Assembly (NCBI GenBank): GCA_001586965.3
Contig: LUCW03000942.1
Coordinates: forward strand, 5,001 to 28,478
Reading direction: 5' to 3'
Length of the DNA: 23,478 nt
Source: Sphaeroforma sirkka
Taxonomy: Eukaryota; Opisthokonta; Ichthyosporea; Ichthyophonida
Under the pieces are notes generated by a model, which was not told the origin of the DNA, did not search any database, and was given only the letters and a program-made list of their open reading frames with translations. Position numbers and translations under genes: made by a program. Position 1 is the stretch's first letter, and each line of letters begins with the position of its first letter. Of this stretch, positions 1 through 23,478 are shown in pieces.

Positions 1-97
1 CAAGAGACATGAGACGCATACAATTAATATTGAGACCTGAAATCTCAAACTGCACACCTATCACAATTAAAGTCTACTCTCGATTAAACATCCTTAG
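1..97 (+). other. Probable intron upstream of the first visible protease exon
   Basis: No open frame joins the exon at 98. The stretch has an in-frame TAA at 85-87 and ends in TTAG at 94-97, just before an exon whose reading matches the end of an I9 propeptide rather than a protein N-terminus. I infer that the 5' exons lie outside the window. Confidence 0.6.
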
Positions 98-2910
98 GAA
101 TGTCCGAAACTGATATGGAGCACATCGCGAGTCTACCAGAGGTGATGGAGATGAACGATATCATGGGACACGGCGTATTTCGCGATACTTGTACTACTCT
201 GGTAAGAGGGTTCAGCTTTTATTTATCTCTATGTAGATCGTTATACTACTATTATTTCAATGTTTGTCTAATTCAATTTTGCGGATTTCTGTTGCTCGCT
301 CTATACAGACATCAAGTGTTCAGACTACACGCGGCGAGACTCTGCTGTGGAATCTGGAAAGAGTTACAAAACAATTACGAGCCTTTGATGGTCAGTATGA
401 GACACCTTTGAGCGACAGCGGAGACACTAATGTGGACCTCTACGTTATAGACACTGGAATCGATATAACGCATACTAATTTTGACGGCCGTGCATCGTTC
501 GGAGAAGATTTTACTGGCGAAAGGGCTGTGCTCAACGGCCATGGTAAGTTGTACTGGAGGCTGGTGCACGCCATTTTCATCTTGCCTTGCGTTGTGATCT
601 TGAAATGGGGTTTAGTAGATTGCGAATCCCAAGCTCTTACGCTTTTACGCCATATATGCTCTCATTTTAAAAACATGTTTCTATTTTCGCAACTACAGGC
701 ACAAGTGTTGCCGGCTATGCAATGTCAAGGTACAATGTTATGTAGTGAATTTTTTGTTTGTCTGTGTTTGTAGTACAAAAAAATGTTATTGTATGAAATA
801 TAAGTCTAATGAATACAATCTCTGGGTGCTGTGGACCGCAACAGAACATTTGGAGTAGCGAAGCAAGGAAACGCAATTTCTGTAAAGGCTCTTGCGGGTG
901 AACAAGGCATAGGGAATTCTCGAATCACTATGGATGCACTCCAATATGTAGTTGATCAAGTCAATTGGCGGGGCGATAACAGGCGGACAGGTAGGTTGAT
1001 ACTTCTCAGTGGTATATATCAATTTGTAAATACATCGGCTACCCGTGTATATATGCTGGGTCCGTTGCAGGCCAAGTTATACGCTAGTATTTATCAAGGC
1101 CGGAACGAGTTTTGTATTGTATATCTTTAATGAAAATTGTTTAATAAGCTATAGATGGCTTATTCCACTGCCAATAACATCTCACTAATCTCGATGTCAT
1201 TCTCCCACCGTACAGTTGTTAACATGAGTCTGGGCGGAGGTCGGAGTACTGTTTTCAACAACTTTGTCAATGCGATTGTATCACAGCTGAACACAGTTGT
1301 TGTAGTCGCTGCTGGAAATGAGGATCAGGATGCTTGTAATGTTTCACCCGCAAGTGCCGAGTTGGCCATAACCGTAAGTATAAACATGTCTATAACTTGT
1401 GTAGTAAGTGTGTCGAAGTTGTATAGCTTTTATTTATGATATTCACTGCCACGTGATTTTATTTGCGGATGTGTGCCCCCATATGTACATCAAGATGTTT
1501 CTAAAATCTTTCAATACTTAATGTGAAAACCATGTCTTATTGAAGGTGGGTGCATCCACTATCACGGATTCTCGGGCTTCATTCAGCAATTTTGGGTCCT
1601 GTGTTGACATATTTGCACCTGGCCAGAGCATTCGAAGCGTTACTCTAAACAACCGGGATCAGTCGGTATGTACAAACCTAGAACGGCGGTATTCTGCATA
1701 CTGTTGATATACTGGTCATGTCTCGTACGTCATTGCATTGGCTGCTCTTATGTCTGTCCCGATCCTAGAATTTACCGATTGTGTGAGACGTGTAAGTGTT
1801 CCTCACCGGATTGTACGCATTAATACCAGGATTGAATTTATTTACTTCTGTTTTATAACCCAATTTACGCGCTGCAGGGTTCAGGAACATCATTCTCGTC
1901 TCCAATGGTAGCCGGCATGGTAGTCAATCTGTTGTCGACTTTTCCTGGTCTGACACCTGCAGAAGTAAAAGAACGTCTGATTGAGAGTTCTACCAAAGGA
2001 GCGCTAAGTGGCGTGCAAGGGTCGCCCAACCGATTGGCTTATCAGGATTGCGAAGCACTTCTAGTCGTGGTATGTTCTATCTACAACATCCCATCCCGCA
2101 GTGTTCTCATGGAGTAATGGTAGTGGCCTACAGCGGTCATTATAAACGCCGTTGTTCATTTGATACATTAATATTTGATGAAATGCAGAGACGGCTTGAG
2201 CATCCAATTGCTAGTTGCTTTCATGATATTTATGTTTGTCATATACAACAAAGTTACAAACTGCAATGACATTTAACTAATCCGAACTGATTTATGGCTC
2301 TATTCTTTGTATACAGAGTGAGGAACCCACAACCGCGTCATCAATGAGTCCAAACCCTATATCAATACCCACGGCCACACCTACACGCATACCCTCACCC
2401 ACTGCCACAGCCAGACCTACACCTGTATCTACATACGCAATCACACCCACACCTATACCCACAAGTAAACCTGAGGTAGCACCCACCCGTACACCCAGCC
2501 CATCTGTTACACATACAAGCACACCCGATTTCACACGTGCACCTGCAGTAACACCTACCCGTACAGCTACCCCTATTACCACACCTACACGCATGTTGAC
2601 ACCTACAAGAACACCCACACCCACAAACTCACCAACCGCCGCACCCATCGCCACAATCAAACAAACACCCACACCTGCACCCACTCCTACGCAAACACCG
2701 GCAACTGACGGTCATCATGGAGGGATTGATAGAGCGATGAAGTATTGGCTCGATTGCAGTAGAATCAGGCCCGAGCAATGCACCAAACGACACAAGCGAC
2801 ACTGCCCCGACAGACTGTGTTGTAGGTATACTAACAAGTGCAGTGGGTACACCGATGAATACGGTCTCGAGGTGACAAAGAAGTGTTTAGCTAGCACTTG
2901 CTGCGACTAA
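98..2910 (+). CDS. Subtilisin-family (S8, proteinase K-like) secreted serine protease, 5'-truncated by the window edge
   Basis: Endopeptidase of the S8 subtilase family, probably secreted. Exons: 98-201, 309-543, 699-729, 845-990, 1216-1373, 1546-1665, 1878-2069, 2317-2910; all introns are GT-AG and the phases join without a stop (525 aa from the first visible Met at 100). Counting from that Met, the catalytic Asp is D82 (VIDTGID), His is H112 (NGHGTSVAG, split by an intron), the oxyanion Asn is N206 (AAGNED) and Ser is S269 ([13 protein letters not shown]). Residues 1-20 resemble the end of an I9 propeptide ([17 protein letters not shown]). The Met at 100 is therefore probably internal: an acceptor AG lies at 96-97 and an in-frame TAA at 85-87 is intronic. 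Signal peptide and most of the propeptide must lie further left. After the catalytic domain come a Thr/Pro-rich linker and a Cys-rich tail. The fold and triad are certain; the substrate is unknown. Confidence 0.93.
2317..2910 (+). CDS. Last exon of the protease: Thr/Pro mucin-like linker plus Cys-rich C-terminal domain
   Basis: The exon starts after the acceptor TATACAG and is phase 0 with the exon ending at 2069. Residues about 338-455 (from the Met at 100) are a low-complexity linker of Thr/Pro/Ser with short repeats such as TPTRTPTPT, typical of O-glycosylated extracellular spacers. Residues 469-525 hold nine Cys, including two CC pairs (RLCCR and the terminal STCCD). This suggests a small disulfide-bonded module, perhaps for binding a surface or matrix; I do not recognise the family. 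TAA stop at 2908-2910. On the opposite strand the linker gives a Gly/Val-rich shadow frame that is not a gene. Confidence 0.85.
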   Translation, partial: SEEPTTASSMSPNPISIPTATPTRIPSPTATARPTPVSTYAITPTPIPTSKPEVAPTRTPSPSVTHTSTPDFTRAPAVTPTRTATPITTPTRMLTPTRTPTPTNSPTAAPIATIKQTPTPAPTPTQTPATDGHHGGIDRAMKYWLDCSRIRPEQCTKRHKRHCPDRLCCRYTNKCSGYTDEYGLEVTKKCLASTCCD

Positions 2911-3400
2911 CCCGTTGCGTTGGTTCTCTGATCTGGATAAAAGGAGACGGATCTACTGGTGGGCAAACCCGGGAAACAACCACTAGGTGGCAAAGCCACT
3001 ACAAACGGTTATGGAACTGCATACACACAGGCATTCCTATCGGCCTGAAGTGTGATCACTGATCAGCCCCATCAAGCACCTGTTGCTTTATATATATATA
3101 TGTATTCAAATACAGGCGAAGTTTGTATACCCATACTTTGATATCTCCGCACAACTCTATTACTAGCTTATCCATGCAGCTGCCGCTGTCAAGTCGCAGA
3201 TAGTAGCTCCCCACACCATTTACTACAAACCTCCGCGTTGATGTTCTGTCTGCAACCTCTTTCTAGCTACCATACACTGGAACGATGAGATAAACTTATC
3301 AGACTGGAAGTGGATATGAATAATAGATTGTAAATATAGTGCTGGTTCTGCATTGCTATGCTATATATCAAATGAACTGCCTGGAATCAAAGCCAAGATT
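2911..3400. other. 3' flank of the protease, no gene seen
   Basis: Mixed-composition sequence between the protease stop and the 26-bp minisatellite, with a short TA run at 3090-3102. I see no AATAAA immediately after the stop; the first ATTAAA-type poly(A) signals come with the minisatellite from about 3415. Confidence 0.5.
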
Positions 3401-4990
3401 AGGCAGTTCAAACTTATTAAAGGATTCGGCTGTTCAACCCCATTAAAGGGATTGGCTGCTCAACCACATTAAAGGAATAGGCTGTCCAAACCCAATAAAG
3501 GATTTGGCTGCTCAACCCCATTAAAGGATTTGGCTACTCAAACCCATTAAAGCATTTGGCTGTCCAAACCCATTAAAGGATTTGGCTGTTCAACCCTATT
3601 ATAGGATTTGGCTGCTCAAACCCATTAAAGGATTTGACTTTTCAAACCCATTAGAAAATTTGGCTGTTCAAACCCATTAAAGGATTTGGCTGCTCAACCC
3701 CATTAAAGGATTTGGCTACTCAAACCCATTAAAGCATTTGGCTGTCCAAACCCATTAAAGGATTTGGCTGTTCAACCCCATTATAGGATTTGGCTGCTCA
3801 ACCCCATTAAAGGATTAGGCTGTCCAAACCCATTAAAGGATTTGGCTGATCAACCTCGTTCAAGGATTAGGCTGTTCAACCCCATTATAGGATTTGGCTG
3901 CTCAAACCCATTAAAGGATTTGACTTTTCAAACCCATTAGAATATTTGGCTGTCCAAACCCATTAAAGGATTTGGCTGCTCAACCCCATTAAAGGATTTG
4001 GCTACTCAAACCCATTAAAGCATTTGGCTGTCCAAACCCATTAAAGGATTTGGCTGTTCAACCCCATTATAGGATTTGGCTGCTCAACCCCATTAAAGGA
4101 TTAGGCTGTACAAACCCATTAAAGGATTTGGCTGATCAACCTCGTTCAAGGATTAGGCTGTTCAAACTCATTAAAGGATTTGGCTGTTCAACATTAAAGG
4201 ATTTGGTTGCTCAACCCCATTAAAGGATTAGACTGTCCAAACCCATTAAAGGATTTGTCTGTTCAACCCCATTATAGGATTTGGCTGCTCAACCCCATTA
4301 AAGGATTAGGCTGTTCAAACCCATTAAAGGATTGGCTGTCCAAACCCATTAGAGGGTTTGGCTGCTCAACCCCATTATAGGATTTGGCTGCTCAACCCCA
4401 TTAAAGGATTAGGCTGTTCAAACCCATTAAAGGATTTGGCTGCTCAACCCTATTGAAGAATTAGGCTGTCCAAACCCAATAAAGCATTTGGCTGCTCAAC
4501 CCCATTAAAGGATTAGACTGTCCAAACCCATTAAAGGATTTGTCTGTTCAACCCCATTAAAGGATTAGGCTGTTCAAACCCATTAAAGGATTTGGCTGCT
4601 CAACCCTATTGAAGAATTAGGCTGTCCAAACCCATTAAAGCATTTGGCTGCTCAACCCCATTAAAGGATTAGACTGTCCAAACCCATTAAAGGATTTGGC
4701 TGCTCAACCTCGTTCAAGGATTAGGCTGTTCAAACCCATTAAAGGATTTGGCTGTTCAACATTAAAGGATTTGGTTGCTCAACCCCATTAAAGGATTAGA
4801 CTGTCCAAAGCCATTAAAGGATTTGGCTGCTCAACCCCATAAAAGGATTAGACTGTTCAAACCCATTAAAGGATTAGGCTGCTGCTCAACCTCATTAAAG
4901 GAATAGGCTGTCTGTACCCATTAAAGGGTTTGACTGCTCAAACTCATAAAGTATTTGGCTGCTCAACCACATTAAAGGATTTGGCTGTAA
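3401..4990. repeat. 26-bp minisatellite, about 60 copies, between convergent genes
   Basis: The consensus unit is GGATTTGGCTGCTCAACCCC followed by ATTAAA (26 bp). Variants include GCTGTCC, GCTACT and GACTTTT in the core and ATTATA for ATTAAA. A marked variant (GGCTACT) recurs at 3532, 3714 and 4000, spacings of 182 and 286 bp, that is 7 and 11 units, so multi-unit blocks were duplicated. Every typical unit carries ATTAAA on the plus strand, the commonest variant poly(A) hexamer. One unit near 3491 carries AATAAA. Confidence 0.95.
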
Positions 4991-5393
4991 GTCTCGAGTA
5001 TTGATGAGACTGTGTTGCAGTTGATAGGTAAGCGCGACTGTAACGTACTTCTCGAATCATCCGGTCTTAAACAACTGAGCCCATCCGTTCGTAATTAGTT
5101 AGACCTGGTAGACAAGTACGAGCGGTTGCAGGGGTGTCTGAATTTAATAGGTATATAGTGATATAATCCGCAAGGAGGGCTGTAAGATAACATGAGAACC
5201 ATCCTTCCTGAAGGAGCCTTGATGGGCATGGGTGTCCGTGGTATAGACATGGCACCCTATCCATTACCACAGTCAGGCATGTGCAACACGTGCATTGTTT
5301 ATTTCAATTGCATTGTTTTAGTCGACGCTTGCTTGATTGAATTCCATAGCTATATGTAGTCGATGCCTTTATTTATTTCAAGATACAGCCTTG
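4991..5393. other. Spacer downstream of INTS11 and the minisatellite
   Basis: Non-repetitive spacer. A 67-residue minus-strand open frame at 5067-5270 has no recognisable similarity and no supporting context. The right end is the short 3' UTR of INTS11. Confidence 0.5.
5368..5377 (-). terminator. INTS11 polyadenylation signal (overlapping AATAAA x2)
   Basis: On the minus strand the sequence AATAAATAAA begins 17 nt after the INTS11 TAG stop, giving two overlapping canonical hexamers and implying a very short 3' UTR. This supports the choice of the last exon. Confidence 0.75.
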
Positions 5394-21553
<16,160 letters not shown>

Positions 21554-22399
21554 TGCGACGTTGGATAATGAATGTGCATCAAACTCGCTTTCTTATACCT
21601 ATATTGAATATGAGACTGTGTATCTATGTGTGAATGTGTATCACGTTCCCCGTACCCAATATGAACTCTATACATATCTATGACATACACAGAAATATAC
21701 AACAATCACATGTAAATACGTCGTGCATAAAAGCATATTTATAAATAAGCTGAGAGTGGAGCCTGGAGGAATGCCTGTGTATTTAATCAGTGATACAGCT
21801 TTGGGCGGGCATTTTTTATTTATATATTTTATTTTCATATTTGTTTTTTTATAATGTATGTTGGAAAATTGCCACAAACCCCCCCCCCCCCCCCCAAATA
21901 TTTATACAGTGCACATACAGGTGAAAAAACATACACTATTTACAAATTTACATACTTTTTTTTTATAGGTGCCAAACCGCTTAATGACATATTAGTAGGT
22001 GACATACCTCCAGCAGCCGGATTGCAGAGATGAACCCTTGCTCAGTCTACAAACTCTCAAAATGTGTGGATGACCATAAGCATGGTACATTTATAGAGCC
22101 ACAGCAACAAACATAGCACAGAACGTCCAGGGCAGACATAAATACAGCCGCCTCAAAAATATCAATAGCAGCCAATAGGGCGGGATAACCCCCATCGGAA
22201 TTGAGCCATCAGAATAGCGTGTAGATTTCTCCTGGTATTCATAACGACGAGTGCTCATACGGGAACATGCTATTGTATCGAAAAGACGAATGAAATGATC
22301 ACAATACCGGCATTTATCTTTATTGTACATGAAATCAGCTACATTTGCTTTTCTGGAGACTCTGTTTCAGTGTTTCAGACACTTTTTTTATTAGCATTT
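21554..22399. promoter_or_regulatory. Upstream region of INTS11 with GC boxes, a CCAAT box and a C17 tract
   Basis: GGGCGGGC at 21803-21810 lies 250 bp upstream of the INTS11 ATG. GCCAATAGGGCGGGA at about 22171-22185 combines a CCAAT box and a GC box. A run of 17 C lies at 21879-21895. Promoter use is inferred from position and motifs only. A 79-residue minus-strand frame at 22091-22330 has no recognisable similarity. Confidence 0.35.
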
Positions 22400-22438
<39 letters not shown>

Positions 22439-22545
22439 CAACGCGATATCTCTATATCTTTGCATTTTCTATCTATATATATATATATATATATATATAT
22501 TACAACGCGATATCTCTATATCTTTGCATTTTCTATCTCGAAGTA
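22400..22545. repeat. 64-bp tandem duplication with (TA)n
   Basis: TTACAACGCGATATCTCTAT then ATCTTTGCATTTTCTATCT occurs at about 22436-22474 and again 64 bp later, each preceded by a (TA)n run. Confidence 0.9.
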
Positions 22546-23305
22546 TATATTTGCCCGGCTTTGGTTGGAACGGAACACACTTTAATGCGCCCATACAATA
22601 TGGGTCTATCAGCAATCAGCCTTTCAGTATTTACATATCAAAGTTATTTCACACACACATGACACAGGTCATAGTATGTGTCTAGTTAAATACACACAGT
22701 GCACAAATAGTAAAGACAGTAGACACACTTCTTGTTGAATGTTGACTGCTATGTGAATATGACACTGTGTCCACTGTCACACACACGTTAGCCATTGAAC
22801 ATACCAGCAGGGCGTAAGCCGTAGGGCAGACGGAAAGACCTCGAACAAAAAATAAAATCCTCTTTGGAGCAATGGGAGTACATACCAAATCAATCTATGA
22901 CTCACTTTTACAGAGATAGTTCAGATTTGAGATTTCGTTTCCCAATTTCGCAATTCCCAGGCTCCCAAGTCCCAACAGATTTGATTTCAGTTTACTTTAA
23001 TTACATGATGTCATTGATGTGGATACTCAACAAGTTAGGGTTGACTTTTTGTGTCCACTCGTAGAGTGACCATTGTGCATAGTATGTGTAATTGTGAATA
23101 TATGTGTTGTGTCTGTCAACGAAGCAAATCGTGATATAGACAACTACAATGAGCCATTACTGGTTCCAGCAATCTCTGTACTGTGAGTAGTGTGCGTTCA
23201 CGTTACAAATAGGTTTGTATAGCTGCGTAGCCATCACAAGAATAAGACTACACCGACAGGAATTAAGTATTAAATTTGTGATTTCAATACGAACATTTGG
23301 TCAAC
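22546..23305. other. Spacer upstream of the right-edge gene
   Basis: Non-repetitive sequence; small open frames on both strands show no recognisable protein. Presumably it holds the promoter and 5' UTR of the gene starting at 23306. Confidence 0.4.
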
Positions 23306-23438
23306 ATGGTGCAGCAGTATATATCGGTTAAACGTGTTACGCAGCAGGCACTGCGCATGTTTGAGCGCAGCATGGCAAGCTTAGACAATTATCGGCAGAA
23401 AATTATGCAGGTGTCTTTCTCGGAAGATACCACTGAGG
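23306..23438 (+). CDS. First coding exon of an unidentified gene (runs off the right edge)
   Basis: ATG in an optimal context (AACATGG, A at -3 and G at +4) opens 44 codons: MVQQYISVKRVTQQALRMFE and on through MASLDNYRQKIMQVSFSE to DTTE, then donor G|GTACGTAA. Reading on without splicing reaches TAA two codons later. The peptide is charged and looks helical. I do not recognise the family. The reading rests on the Kozak context, the non-repetitive composition and the donor. Confidence 0.6.
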
Positions 23439-23478
23439 GTACGTAACGATATATCATCGTATGTTTAATTATGCGGTT

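Noticed and set aside
2292..2684. Gly/Val-rich minus-strand frame (130 residues)
   Set aside because: Antisense shadow of the Thr/Pro-rich linker of the protease.
5067..5270. 67-residue minus-strand frame
   Set aside because: No similarity, downstream of the INTS11 poly(A) signal, no splice or promoter support.
22091..22330. 79-residue minus-strand frame with a hydrophobic end
   Set aside because: No recognised family, and it overlaps the GC/CCAAT box region. Kept only as part of the spacer.

Overview
The window is eukaryotic nuclear DNA. Two protein genes can be read exon by exon through GT-AG introns, and a third begins at the right edge. Introns and spacers are packed with (TA)n tracts and at least fifteen different minisatellite families. 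A complete Integrator endonuclease gene (INTS11), close to the animal protein over the catalytic region, together with short exons in long repeat-filled introns, points to a holozoan or another intron-rich protist. A unicellular relative of animals such as an ichthyosporean is my guess, not something the sequence proves.

Layout. (1) 98-2910, plus strand: the 3' part of a secreted subtilisin-family (S8, proteinase K-like) serine protease, eight exons, with intact Asp/His/Asn/Ser residues, a Thr/Pro-rich linker and a Cys-rich C-terminal domain. Its 5' end lies left of the window. (2) 2911-5393: tail-to-tail spacer dominated by about 1.6 kb of a 26-bp minisatellite. (3) 5394-21553, minus strand: a complete INTS11 gene, 15 exons, 2184 coding nt including the stop (727 aa), in 16,160 bp of genomic DNA. 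All exon phases add up, and exons plus introns sum exactly to the gene span. (4) 21554-23305: divergent spacer with GC and CCAAT boxes, a C17 tract and a duplicated TA-rich segment. (5) 23306-23438, plus strand: the first coding exon of an unidentified gene with a strong Kozak context.

The most unusual thing here is where the INTS11 repeats come from. At five junctions (exons 3, 5, 6, 8 and 14) the intronic repeat next to the exon contains copies of the exon edge together with its splice site. This gives tandem arrays of decoy splice donors (up to about 13 copies) or acceptors. It looks like intron growth by repeated tandem duplication across exon-intron junctions. INTS11 has a further peculiarity: an inserted, apparently disordered segment of about 120 residues in its C-terminal domain.

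The genes do not form a pathway. The protease would act outside the cell or in the secretory route. INTS11 is the RNA-cleaving subunit of the nuclear Integrator complex.
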